DNA from: JAFASC01 sp034669505
GTDB lineage: Bacteria; Pseudomonadota; Alphaproteobacteria; Rhizobiales; Beijerinckiaceae
NCBI GenBank assembly: GCA_034669505.1
Contig: JAXDNJ010000010.1
Span: 1 to 36,616 of the forward strand
DNA length: 36,616 nt
Direction of reading: 5' to 3'
The notes beneath the pieces were generated by a model, which did not search any database, was not told the DNA's origin, and worked only from the letters and a program-made list of their open reading frames with translations. Below, piece after piece: positions 13,903-22,330 of the stretch (positions are counted from its first letter, which is position 1; every line of letters begins with the position of its first letter). The translations under genes were made by a program, and so were the position numbers.

Positions 13903-14918
13903 GGAGCCCTCTGTCACGGCGCCGCGCGCTCGCCGGCGCAGCGAGTCTCATCGCCGCGCCCGCCATTCTCCGCGCGCAATCAGCGCGCGCCGTTCGCATC
14001 GTGCAGCAGCGTGGGCTTCTGTATCTGCCGGTCGATGTCATGGTTAATGGCGGGCTCATCGCCAAGCATGCCGAGCGGATGGGTCTGGGACGCGTTGCGG
14101 CAATCGCGGAGGTCATCAATTCAGCCGCTGCCGTCAATGACGCGCTGCTCTCCGGTTCGGCAGATTTCGGTACGGCGGGACCGCCGCCGCTCCTCACGGT
14201 TTGGGACAAGACGCGCGGATCAGCCAACGAAATCCGTGCGCTCGGTACGATGAGCAACGTGCCGATGACGCTCTACACGATCAATCGCGCGGTGAGGACG
14301 ATCGCCGACTTCACGCCGGCCGATCGCATCGCAGTGCCGGCGGCGAAGGTTTCATTCAACGCGGTGATGTTGCAGATCGAGGCGGAAAAGATCTTCGGCG
14401 ATGCCGAGCGCTTTGATCCGCTGACGGTCTCGATGGGCCATCCCGACGCGCTTGCCACGCTTGCCGGCGGCATGGGCCGCTCCGCGATCACCGCGCATGT
14501 CGCGGTGCCGCCGTTCACCGAGCGCGGCCTGCGGCTCCCCGGCGCGCATGTCGTGCTCGACAGCCATCAGGTGTTCGGCGGCTCTTTCACCCAGATGATG
14601 CTGGTCGGCTCGCGCCGCTTTCGCGACAACAATCCGCTTCTGCAGAAGGCGGTGCTTGCGGCGCTGGACGAATCGATTGCGACGATCAATGCGGATAAGC
14701 GCGCGGCAGTCACGCTTTGGAAGGACGTTCACAAGGCAAGCGACAGCGTCGACGAGCTCATGGCGATCGTGTCCGATCCGCGCTTCGAATTTTCCGCGAC
14801 GCCGCTGCATATCCAGTTCATTTCAGACTTTCTGTTCAGGCAGAAGCGCGTGAAAGAAAAGCTCGCATCGTGGAAGGACATATTCTGGCCCGACGCTTGG
14901 GATCGGGAGGGCACGTGA
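13899..14918 (+). CDS. Tat-exported ABC-type substrate-binding protein (NMT1/SsuA-like)
   Basis: This 339-residue periplasmic solute-binding protein has a twin-arginine leader (SRRRALAGAASLIAAPAIL, then an AQS-type cleavage region near residue 28). The mature part resembles the NMT1/TauA/SsuA group: RIVQQRGLLYLPVDVMVNGG at the beginning, SADFGTAGPPPLL in the middle and a helical C-terminus with KLASWKDIFW. These proteins bind sulfonates, nitrogenous or aromatic anions and deliver them to an ABC importer. No permease or ATPase gene follows: the next gene converges one base later. It may serve a distant transporter or act as a sensor. The ATGA overlap with the ThDP enzyme gene ties it to the P450 operon. 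Confidence 0.85.
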   Translation: MRSPLSRRRALAGAASLIAAPAILRAQSARAVRIVQQRGLLYLPVDVMVNGGLIAKHAERMGLGRVAAIAEVINSAAAVNDALLSGSADFGTAGPPPLLTVWDKTRGSANEIRALGTMSNVPMTLYTINRAVRTIADFTPADRIAVPAAKVSFNAVMLQIEAEKIFGDAERFDPLTVSMGHPDALATLAGGMGRSAITAHVAVPPFTERGLRLPGAHVVLDSHQVFGGSFTQMMLVGSRRFRDNNPLLQKAVLAALDESIATINADKRAAVTLWKDVHKASDSVDELMAIVSDPRFEFSATPLHIQFISDFLFRQKRVKEKLASWKDIFWPDAWDREGT

Positions 14919-14919
14919 G

Positions 14920-16722
14920 TTATGCCGCTTCCGCCACGGCTGCCGTCCGAGCGTCGGAAGCGCCGATGCGGCGGGCAGATGCCGCGCACCCGAGATGCTC
15001 CAACAGAAGCTCCAAATACTGAGCGCGCGCCGCTTGCGACGTGATGTCGTGGTCGGCGTTGCCGATAACCGCCACACCTACATTGGGCATTTGCAATCGC
15101 CGGCCCGAGGGACCGAAATGCCGCGCGAGCTCATCGCGCCCCGGATCGGCGTCGCTATAGACGAGACGAACGCGCGTGCCGCGCTCGGCAAGCCGCGTCA
15201 GCATTTTGGTGACGCGTGCGGACTCCGTCTCGATCCCGACAATCCCCGCCGCAATCGGCCACACCCTATTGCCGATTCGGGTCGCTGTGCGGCGAACGAT
15301 CGATGTGGCGATCCCGGGAATACGCGGCCAATTGATATCGCCCTTGAGCATGCGCCGCCAGATCATGCCGGATCCGATTTCTTTCAGATAGGAATCGGTC
15401 GCCCGATAGGCTTGTGCCATCAGCGCCTCGAGGTTTTCCTTTCCGGTCCAGATGAAGCGGGGAAGGTTGACCGCGAAAAGACTGCTCACGCGCTCGTCGG
15501 CGAGTGCACCTTGCAGCGCAAGCCAAGCCCCGCTGCAATGTCCGACAAGCACGAAATTCTGCAGGCCGCGCGCTTCGAGAAGGTCGAGTGCTTCCGATAG
15601 ATCAGCGATGCTCTCCTTGCGATAAAGAGCGGCGCGCGGATCCCCGTCGCGCGGAACCGCGTCCCCCAGTCCGGCAATGTCCATGCGCAGCGAGGCAACG
15701 CCGCGCATGGCAAGCGCGCGCGCATGTGCGACGCTCATCCTGCCCCAGCCGAGATGTGGGTTGCCACCGGTATTGACGAAAATGGCCGTCGCAGCGCTGC
15801 GCCCGGTCGTGGGCCGGCACAGCACGCCGGCAAGACGATCAGCCGAGCCGAAAACCACCCGCTCTTCGCGAAAAGCTCGTGCCGAGAGGAGCGCGGCGCA
15901 TTTCGGCAGCGCCGGACTTCGCCGCTCGGCCGCGAGATCTTTTGCAAGAAAACGCACGACCTCGCGCCAATCATCGAGAGGAACGTGCGCCAGCGTCGCC
16001 GAATCCATTGCTGTGGCGTAGCCGCCGAATATCTTTTGCGTCACCGGGCATCCGGCGCGCTCAAGACTGCATGCAAGCTTGCCGATTCCGGCATCCTGTC
16101 GCTCCGGCATAAGCAGTGCCTCGCGTAGCGGCGCGGCATCGAAACACGTCAAAGCGAGGCGTGAAATATCGGCGGCGGTTTCGCGCGTGATGACAAATCC
16201 GTCGCTGACGAGGTCGCCACCCGCCGAATCGGCTTCGCCAAGGCGCCACATGCCGGCGAGCATGTTCGAGCGCACCTTCGTCTCCCGGAGATAAGTTCGG
16301 CCGGAGAGCACCGGGGCAATCAGCGCGAGCCGCTCGGCCTCGAGTCGCTTCGCCGAGAGCGCGGCAAGCGTCGCGCCGAGCCGGATGCCGACCACGTCCA
16401 GGGTTTCAATGCCGGCCTCTTCGCGAATAAAACGCGCTGCGGCCTCGATCGAGTTCAGCCATGCTTCGACCCGGCTCGGATCACGATCGTCGCCGAGCGA
16501 GTCGCCCGTTCCATGGTAGTCGAAGCGCAGCACCGGCAATCCGGCCTCCGCGATCATTCCTGCGAGCACATGCCAGCTCTGATAAAGCGGCAGGATTTCG
16601 TGGTTGAGCGCGCCGCAAAGGATGACAGCGCGTTTGCCGGCGGCGGGATGGAGCCAGCCGGCACAATCCCCGAATGTGACCGGGACTATGCGGGGGCCAA
16701 GTTCGGTCACAGTCTTGCTCAT
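14920..16722 (-). CDS. Tandem alpha/beta-hydrolase protein of the polysaccharide locus
   Basis: This 600-residue protein contains two consecutive alpha/beta-hydrolase domains. Domain 1 (about 10-265) has ILCGALNHE, RFDYHGTGDS and the elbow VGIRLGA, with Arg114 where the nucleophile should be. Domain 2 (about 285-585) has FVNTGGNPHLGWGR, RMDIAGLGDA and the elbow VGHCSGA, with Cys396 at the nucleophile position; a late Asp-His region (NADHDI) could complete a triad. It resembles hydrolases found in exosortase and exopolysaccharide loci, but I know no defined activity. The start codon at 16722 overlaps the WecG-like stop (TCAT on the plus strand), so it is co-translated with it. Esterase or acyl-transfer action on the polymer is a guess. 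Confidence 0.75.
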   Translation of the reverse strand: MSKTVTELGPRIVPVTFGDCAGWLHPAAGKRAVILCGALNHEILPLYQSWHVLAGMIAEAGLPVLRFDYHGTGDSLGDDRDPSRVEAWLNSIEAAARFIREEAGIETLDVVGIRLGATLAALSAKRLEAERLALIAPVLSGRTYLRETKVRSNMLAGMWRLGEADSAGGDLVSDGFVITRETAADISRLALTCFDAAPLREALLMPERQDAGIGKLACSLERAGCPVTQKIFGGYATAMDSATLAHVPLDDWREVVRFLAKDLAAERRSPALPKCAALLSARAFREERVVFGSADRLAGVLCRPTTGRSAATAIFVNTGGNPHLGWGRMSVAHARALAMRGVASLRMDIAGLGDAVPRDGDPRAALYRKESIADLSEALDLLEARGLQNFVLVGHCSGAWLALQGALADERVSSLFAVNLPRFIWTGKENLEALMAQAYRATDSYLKEIGSGMIWRRMLKGDINWPRIPGIATSIVRRTATRIGNRVWPIAAGIVGIETESARVTKMLTRLAERGTRVRLVYSDADPGRDELARHFGPSGRRLQMPNVGVAVIGNADHDITSQAARAQYLELLLEHLGCAASARRIGASDARTAAVAEAA

Positions 16723-17495
16723 GCCGTGGCGCGGACAAGCTGCACGATGGCGACGGGATTGGTGACGGCGTAACGCCAGAACAGCCGCCGCGGCTCGATG
16801 AGGATGCGGTAAGCCCATTCAAGGCCGAGTGCCTGCACGGATTTGGGTGCGCGCGGTTTCGCGCCGGAATAAAAATCAAAAAGACCGCCGGCGGTCTTGA
16901 TCAGCCCAACATTGCACAGGCGTGGCGACCAACGCTCGACGAAAAGCTGCTCGGTCGGCACGCCCATTGCGAGCCAGAGAATGTCGGGACCCAGCGCGTT
17001 GATCTCGTCGATTTTCGCTTCAAGTGCAGCACCGGCGAGGTAGCCGTGCGAGCGCCCGGCAATCCTCAGATTTGGGTATTTTCGCCGCGTGATCTCATAG
17101 GTGCGACGGTTTACGTCCTCACTGGCGCCGAGCAGATAAAAACTCGCGCCGGTGCGTTCCGCACGCGCGGCGACGCGATCGTAGAGGTCGGTTGTCGCCA
17201 CGCGTTCCGGTAACGCGGCGTGGCCGAACAGTTTTGACGCGAAAACGAGCGGCTGCCCGTCGGCACTGACGAGATCGGCGCTATGGATCAGTTTCGCGAA
17301 AGCGGCGTTCGAGCGGCAGCGCGCAATCACCTCACCGTTCGCGGAGGTGAGGTTCAGCGGGCCCTGGCCGCGCCGAGGCGACTGTGCCAAGCGGATCATT
17401 AGATCGGCTGTGGCGTCGAGGTCGAGCCGGGCGATCGCGATTCCGCCGACTTTCACTTTCTCGACACGCGCGAGCACTTCCTCGGCATCAGCCAT
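16719..17495 (-). CDS. WecG/TagA/CpsF-family glycosyltransferase (GT26)
   Basis: This 258-residue member of the WecG/TagA family transfers a sugar such as N-acetylmannosamine(uronate) onto a lipid-linked acceptor at the inner face of the membrane. It shows the conserved LTSANGEVI segment near residue 50, SADLVSADGQPLVFASKLFG (72-91) with the likely catalytic Asp79, RVATTDLYDRV and, later, ILWLAMGVPTEQLFVERW and AGGLFDFYSGAKPRAPKSVQ. The C-terminal LGLEWAYRILIEPRRLFWRY is a typical membrane-associating tail. The start is set at 17495 (MADAEEV), giving the normal family length; it overlaps the deacetylase gene by 8 nt. Confidence 0.92.
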   Translation of the reverse strand: MADAEEVLARVEKVKVGGIAIARLDLDATADLMIRLAQSPRRGQGPLNLTSANGEVIARCRSNAAFAKLIHSADLVSADGQPLVFASKLFGHAALPERVATTDLYDRVAARAERTGASFYLLGASEDVNRRTYEITRRKYPNLRIAGRSHGYLAGAALEAKIDEINALGPDILWLAMGVPTEQLFVERWSPRLCNVGLIKTAGGLFDFYSGAKPRAPKSVQALGLEWAYRILIEPRRLFWRYAVTNPVAIVQLVRATA

Positions 17496-18336
17496 GACCG
17501 AACTCCTGCAAAAGGCGGGTGGGGTGGAAGCTTTGCGAGGCGCCGGCGCCTTCGAGGAGATCGAGCGCCGAATCGACCGTGAGGACACGCATGCCTCGCC
17601 GCGCCGCGCCTTCCAACGCGTGGTTTAGAAGTCGCCCCGAACAGCCGAGCACGCTTGGCCTGTCGCCGACATCGTGCAGACAAAAGACAAGCCACCCGCG
17701 GGTGCGCCGGGTCAGATCAAGGTAGGCTTCGAGCCGCTCAGGGGTGAGACGGGCGTCGCAGAGTTCCGTCGCGCGAAGATAGTGCCAATCGAAGAGACGC
17801 CGATTAACCCCCGCGTAGATGCTGCGGCTCGAACGCACGAGTGTGCTGAGCTGATGCTTGCGCGCGAGCGTGCACTGGCCGAAAGGATAGGCGAAGTTGC
17901 GCGCGGCAATGCCGGGATGGATATCCCTCAGCGTCTCGCGATTGCGCTGAAGGTCGGCTGCGAATTCGTCCGCGTCCAATAGCGACGCCGGCCGATGCAG
18001 GTGGGAATGCAACGCGATCTCATGTCCGCGCTGATGCAGGTCCGCGACATCCTCGCGTCCGACGACTGTCCAGAAGTCGCTGCGTGTCCCGAGCAGTCCC
18101 GTTGCGACGTAAAAAGTCGCACGCGCGCCATGCGCCTCAATCATGGAGGCTCCGGTCGCATGGGCGCTGACCGGAACGTCGTCGAATGTGAAGCTGACGA
18201 GCGGCTCGTCATTGCGCATCGAAGCCGGCGCGAGCGGCAGGTGCCGCGCGAGGCGATGCGATGCGCGTCGAGCGAGATGCGCTGCTGAGGCCGCAAACGT
18301 CCTCGGTACCTCGGCCTTAACTAGCCTTGCGAACAT
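17488..18336 (-). CDS. Polysaccharide deacetylase (NodB homology, CE4)
   Basis: This 282-residue CE4-type protein is expected to remove N- or O-acetyl groups from a polysaccharide. The NodB motifs are visible: motif 1 FTFDDVP (Asp52-Asp53; the usual TFDDG has Val here), motif 2 HSHLH (His110, His114), motif 3 ARNFAYPFG and motif 5 LVFCLHD with His221. The metal site looks complete. There is no clear signal peptide after the chosen start, though the N-terminus is basic and amphipathic. The start at 18336 is preceded by GGGAG at 5 nt; a longer reading frame exists but has no such support. It overlaps the WecG-like gene and is divergent from the GH10 gene, with a 227-nt gap. Confidence 0.88.
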   Translation of the reverse strand: MFARLVKAEVPRTFAASAAHLARRASHRLARHLPLAPASMRNDEPLVSFTFDDVPVSAHATGASMIEAHGARATFYVATGLLGTRSDFWTVVGREDVADLHQRGHEIALHSHLHRPASLLDADEFAADLQRNRETLRDIHPGIAARNFAYPFGQCTLARKHQLSTLVRSSRSIYAGVNRRLFDWHYLRATELCDARLTPERLEAYLDLTRRTRGWLVFCLHDVGDRPSVLGCSGRLLNHALEGAARRGMRVLTVDSALDLLEGAGASQSFHPTRLLQEFGHG

Positions 18337-18563
18337 GCACGCTCCCGCCGCGGCGTCCCGTTTGTGGACGCGGTGTCTCGCGGCAGCGGGAAGCGTGCCA
18401 GCAGGCAGACCGGCGTAATTGGGGTGGGGAATGGTTCGAGACGGGAAATCGGCGCCACGAGGCGGCGGAATATGTCTCAGCTTGGAACGGTAAGACTCTC
18501 GAACGCTTTGTCTGTCATGCATCCCGCACGGCACATTGATTGCAGAGCCGTTGCTGAGGGATC

Positions 18564-19637
18564 ATGCTTTCCAGACGTGAGACATTGCTTGGGGCCGCAG
18601 GCGCGCTTGGCGCATTCACAAGTGCAGCATTCGCGCGTCCCGGAAGCCTGTTAACCATCGGCACGCGAAAGCCGATTCCCTTCGGAGCGGCGGTGCGTCC
18701 GGCGCTCCTCGGCAGCGATGCCGACTACACCAGCGCGATCTTAGGTTATTGCGACGAGATCGTTGCAGAAGGCGGCTTCCTCTTCAGCGACGTGCATCCC
18801 CATCGCAAGGAATTCCGCTTCGAGGAGGCCGACCGGGTCAGCGCGTTCGCGACCGCCAATGGACTCGGCCTTCGCGGCCACACGCTTGTCTGGTACGGCG
18901 TCATGCCGCCCTGGACCGAGGAGATCGCGACGGCGGCGGAAGCCGAACGCGAACTCGTGCGGCACATCGAAACCGTCATGTCGCGCTACAAACAACCGAT
19001 CCGAAGCTGGAACGTGGTTAACGAAGCCCTGCGCGATGATGCAAAGCGCGGCTCCGATCTGCGGCCACTGATTTGGCAGCGCCGGCTCGGCGCCGATTAT
19101 ATCGCGATCGCCTTGCGTGCGGCGCGCGCCGTGGATCCAACAGCGCAGCTCGTCATCAGCGAATATGACGTCGAGTTTGTCGGCGAACGCTTCCGCAACA
19201 AACGCGTGGCTTTCGTGGATCTCGTGCGTACCTTGTTGGACGGCGGCGTACCGCTCGATGCCGTTGGTCTGCAAGGTCATCTCAAGGGTGAGCTCGAGAT
19301 CGACGAGCAGGGCCTCGGCGCCTTCGCGGCAGAGATGCGGAAAGCCGGGCTCGAAATTCTGGTGACGGAACTCGACGTCGTCGACAACAAGCTCCCCGCC
19401 GACCTGCGCGAACGCGACTTGCAGGTGGCGGCACGCGCTCACGATTTCATCGGCGCTATTGCTGCGGAAGCGCCGCTTGCCGGCGTGCTGACCTGGGGCA
19501 TTACCGACCGCTACACCTGGGTGCCGATGTATTTCAAGCGCGATGACGGGCTGCCGAACCGGCCGCTGCCGCTCGACCAATCTTACCGGCCGAAACCGCT
19601 CATGCAGGTTCTCGATCGCCTGCGCTACGGCGTCTGA
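18564..19637 (+). CDS. Endo-1,4-beta-xylanase-like glycoside hydrolase family 10, Tat-exported
   Basis: This 357-residue GH10 (beta/alpha)8 retaining glycosidase starts with a Tat leader (LSRRETLLGAAGALGAF, cleavage near AFARP). RGHTLVWYG is at 104-112, the acid/base Glu154 is in WNVVNEAL and the nucleophile Glu269 in LVTELDV. GVLTWGITDRYTWVP near the end supplies the aglycone-side Trp residues. All key GH10 residues appear intact. The start at 18564 follows GAGGG. It is 6 nt upstream of the flippase gene and so is probably expressed with it. In this setting the likely role is trimming or releasing a self-made beta-1,4-linked polymer, though scavenging of plant xylan is possible. Confidence 0.92.
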   Translation: MLSRRETLLGAAGALGAFTSAAFARPGSLLTIGTRKPIPFGAAVRPALLGSDADYTSAILGYCDEIVAEGGFLFSDVHPHRKEFRFEEADRVSAFATANGLGLRGHTLVWYGVMPPWTEEIATAAEAERELVRHIETVMSRYKQPIRSWNVVNEALRDDAKRGSDLRPLIWQRRLGADYIAIALRAARAVDPTAQLVISEYDVEFVGERFRNKRVAFVDLVRTLLDGGVPLDAVGLQGHLKGELEIDEQGLGAFAAEMRKAGLEILVTELDVVDNKLPADLRERDLQVAARAHDFIGAIAAEAPLAGVLTWGITDRYTWVPMYFKRDDGLPNRPLPLDQSYRPKPLMQVLDRLRYGV

Positions 19638-19643
19638 GGCGCG

Positions 19644-21122
19644 ATGCTGATCCGTCACGCCTCGCATTATCTGTCATCAAGCATCGTCTCGGCGGCGTTG
19701 GGCCTTCTCAGCGTCGTGGTCTTCACGCGGGCGCTGAGCGATGCCGAATACGGCGTGTATGTTGTCGGGACGAGCACGGCGGGAATTCTGTCCGCGATTT
19801 TGTTTGCGTGGATACGCCTTTCCGTGTTGCGCTTCCAGTCGGAGGGCAAACTCATCGACGTCAGAGCGACGGCCTTTTTCGGCTATCTGCTGGCGATCGT
19901 CATGTCGCCGCTCCTCCTCCTGCTTGCGGCGTCCTTCACGAAGGCTTCGAGCACCCGCATCCTGGCGACGGGCATATTCACGCTCGGGCTCGGCCTGTTC
20001 GACATCGGGCAGGAGATATTGAAGGCGCAGCAGAAGACCCGCAGCTTCATGGTGGGCTCCGTCATACGCGCCGCGTTCGCCTTTATGCTTTGTCTTGCTA
20101 GCGTCAGCCTTGGGTTCGGCGGCGTCGGCCAACTCGCGGCGGCGGGCGCGGCCTATTTCGTGACCTCCGCCATTCTGTCGCGCAGTATCTGGAACGGACC
20201 CGTCGCGCCGGTCGATACGATGCAGCTGAAGCGCTTCATGCGCTATGGCGTGCCGATCGCGCTTTCCGGCTTCGTCTATTCGCTGCACGCCGCGTTTGAT
20301 CGGCTGATCGTTGCGGGATTTCTCGGCGAGGCCGCCGCGGGCCAGTACGGTGCCGCCGCCGATCTCGTCAGGCAAATCATTTTGGTGCCCTCGACCAGCA
20401 TCGCGTCCGCCGCGCTGCCCCTCGCGGTCGCGGCTTTTGCGCAGGGTGGCATCGTCGCGGCACGCCCGCATCTCGAACGCAGCGCCGAGCTCCTGTTTGC
20501 AGTGCTCCTGCCGGCCACGGTGGGCCTCGCGCTGATCAGTCCCAATCTCGCCAATCTCGTTCTCGGACCGGATTTTCGCGCGACCGCGAGCGCGGTCATG
20601 CCGATCCTCTGCTTTGCCTGGCTTTTCCAGGCGATCTCGCAATCCTTCGTGCATACGAGCTTTCATCTCGCGCAGCGGCCGGCTTTGCTTGCGTGTCATG
20701 GCGCTGCGACGTTGGCCATCAATATCGTGGCCACAATTGTTCTCGTGTCGCGCTTCGCGTTTGTCGGCGCGGCGCTGGCGCTTGTTCTCTCCGAAGCCTT
20801 CGGCGCATTGCTGGGCCTCGTGCTGACGCGGTTTGCCTGTCCGCTGCCGCTCGTGCCGGCTAAACTCCTGCGCATCGCGCTGGGCACTGCCATGATGGCG
20901 CTTCTCTTGACGCTGGCTGGGACGCATTTCGGCGCGACGGGGGCAATAGCAGTCGTGGTGAAAGTCGGCGCCGGCGTCGTGATCTATGCCGGCTTCGCCA
21001 TCGCTTTCGATATCGGCGGAATGCGCCGGCGTGCGCAGACATTGCTGGTGGCGACGTGGCGAGCCTACCGCGACCAGTCGACCCGATCGAAAGCGCGTGC
21101 CAACGCTTCATCCCTGACGTGA
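19644..21122 (+). CDS. Oligosaccharide flippase / polysaccharide export protein (Wzx-like)
   Basis: This 492-residue integral membrane protein has about 12-14 hydrophobic helices and fits the MATE/MOP flippases that turn lipid-linked repeat units to the periplasmic face. The beginning (HYLSSSIVSAALGLLSVVVF, then ALSDAEYGVYVVG) is typical, as is the mid-protein FVYSLHAAFDRLIVAGFLGE followed by AAAGQYGAAADLVRQI. Six nucleotides after the GH10 gene, with GAGG before its ATG. Its last 58 nt overlap the 3' end of a glycosyltransferase gene on the other strand. It is expected to work with the Wzy-like protein at 23311 and the Wzz-like protein at 25779. Confidence 0.9.
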   Translation: MLIRHASHYLSSSIVSAALGLLSVVVFTRALSDAEYGVYVVGTSTAGILSAILFAWIRLSVLRFQSEGKLIDVRATAFFGYLLAIVMSPLLLLLAASFTKASSTRILATGIFTLGLGLFDIGQEILKAQQKTRSFMVGSVIRAAFAFMLCLASVSLGFGGVGQLAAAGAAYFVTSAILSRSIWNGPVAPVDTMQLKRFMRYGVPIALSGFVYSLHAAFDRLIVAGFLGEAAAGQYGAAADLVRQIILVPSTSIASAALPLAVAAFAQGGIVAARPHLERSAELLFAVLLPATVGLALISPNLANLVLGPDFRATASAVMPILCFAWLFQAISQSFVHTSFHLAQRPALLACHGAATLAINIVATIVLVSRFAFVGAALALVLSEAFGALLGLVLTRFACPLPLVPAKLLRIALGTAMMALLLTLAGTHFGATGAIAVVVKVGAGVVIYAGFAIAFDIGGMRRRAQTLLVATWRAYRDQSTRSKARANASSLT

Positions 21123-22231
21123 CGGGCGGGATCGAAAGTCTCGCGCACCTTACGATCATATTTCCAATTGCCGCCGATCTCGCGGAAATGCCGGAAGCTG
21201 ACGCCCGGCGTTTTGAGGCGCGCGGGCAGCCAGCCGCCGATCGTATGGACTTTCCATTGCGTGCGATCCGGACAACGGTCCGGGAGGAGTGTCCATTTCG
21301 GGAAGCATGACATCGCGTCGCGCTGCAGAAAGAAGCGGCCGCGCTGCATCTGCGGACGCAGCGTGACGTGGAAATCGCGATGGCGGGGCAGAGCGTCGGC
21401 TGGCGAGCCATCCGTGCCGATCACCCAGCGGCCGCTGTAGCGGGCGATACCAAAGTGCGAGTGCTCGGCTTTGTGAAAGATGGAGGCGCTGTCTTCGCAG
21501 AGGACAAGCTCGTCGATATCGGAGTTCATGACCGAGCGCGCGCTCGTCAGAAATCGTCGCCGCGCATGTTCCCAGGCGCCGAGCTGACAAAAGTCCGAAT
21601 CCCAGAGACCGTTTGCGAGCGTGCCCTGCGGACCGTAGCGGAACGGCCAATTGACCACGGCGGCTTCGGCAATGCCGCCAACGGAGCGCACCGCATCGAG
21701 GAGGGCGCCCGTCCTGTAGCGGCTGGATTCATTATCGTAGATCAGGACGGCGTCGGCGCCATGGATGTCGCGGTTGAAGCGAACCCAGTCGCAAATCCAA
21801 TCGATTTCGTTGTCCTTCGATAGCGTGAAAATCACGCGCCGATCGCGGAAAGGCGAGGCGGCCGGCTGCGCGACGGCGACATCGAACTCGCCGAGCGAGC
21901 CGGAAAAGCGCAGCCGCTCTGTCCCAAAGGGCGCGTTCACCCACATCTGCATGTGGCGGTCGAGATGGCGGAGTTCGAACGAGCACGACGCCCCCGAAGG
22001 CAGGGCGACGACATGCATCGCGGCGAAGGCAGGCGCGAGATTGAACAGCGGCGGTCCGAGAAGGACGATCTTATTGCTCTCTTCGCAGCGGAAGGCATCG
22101 AAGAAGAGGGTCGTCGCATCGAACTGCTGCTCGAACTTTTCGTCACGCAACGCCGCGGGACGCGTCGGCGCGCGCCTGAGCCGGGTGAATTCGGGCAGGA
22201 GGATCGGATCGGGCGAGAGCAGAGCGTCCAT
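21065..22231 (-). CDS. Glycosyltransferase family 2 / family 92-like protein
   Basis: This 388-residue protein has a GT-A-type catalytic half starting near residue 135: FTLSKDNEIDWICDWVRFNR, AVLIYDNESSRY, then VMNSDIDELVLCE, whose Asp-x-Asp is the probable metal-nucleotide-sugar site. This arrangement matches the 'Glyco_tranf_2_4'/GT92-like group. The first 130 residues are less conserved and resemble a beta-rich accessory domain. I set the start at ATG 22231 (MDALLSPDP), leaving 100 nt for divergent promoters; a longer frame to 22363 would run into the neighbouring gene. The Shine-Dalgarno is weak, so the start is uncertain. Which sugar it adds is unknown. Confidence 0.8.
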   Translation of the reverse strand: MDALLSPDPILLPEFTRLRRAPTRPAALRDEKFEQQFDATTLFFDAFRCEESNKIVLLGPPLFNLAPAFAAMHVVALPSGASCSFELRHLDRHMQMWVNAPFGTERLRFSGSLGEFDVAVAQPAASPFRDRRVIFTLSKDNEIDWICDWVRFNRDIHGADAVLIYDNESSRYRTGALLDAVRSVGGIAEAAVVNWPFRYGPQGTLANGLWDSDFCQLGAWEHARRRFLTSARSVMNSDIDELVLCEDSASIFHKAEHSHFGIARYSGRWVIGTDGSPADALPRHRDFHVTLRPQMQRGRFFLQRDAMSCFPKWTLLPDRCPDRTQWKVHTIGGWLPARLKTPGVSFRHFREIGGNWKYDRKVRETFDPARHVRDEALARAFDRVDWSR

Positions 22232-22330
22232 GTCGTTTCGCTTTGAGACGAGCGCGCCGACATACTGCAATTTCCGGGCTGGACCGCTTTGGGCCCGCAA
22301 AGCCGGACTCGCATTTGCAGCTATCGCAGC

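Noticed and set aside
19677..20927. Leftward 416-codon open frame opposite the Wzx-like gene
   Set aside because: Charged, low-complexity antisense translation of a membrane-protein gene, without a start signal or motifs.
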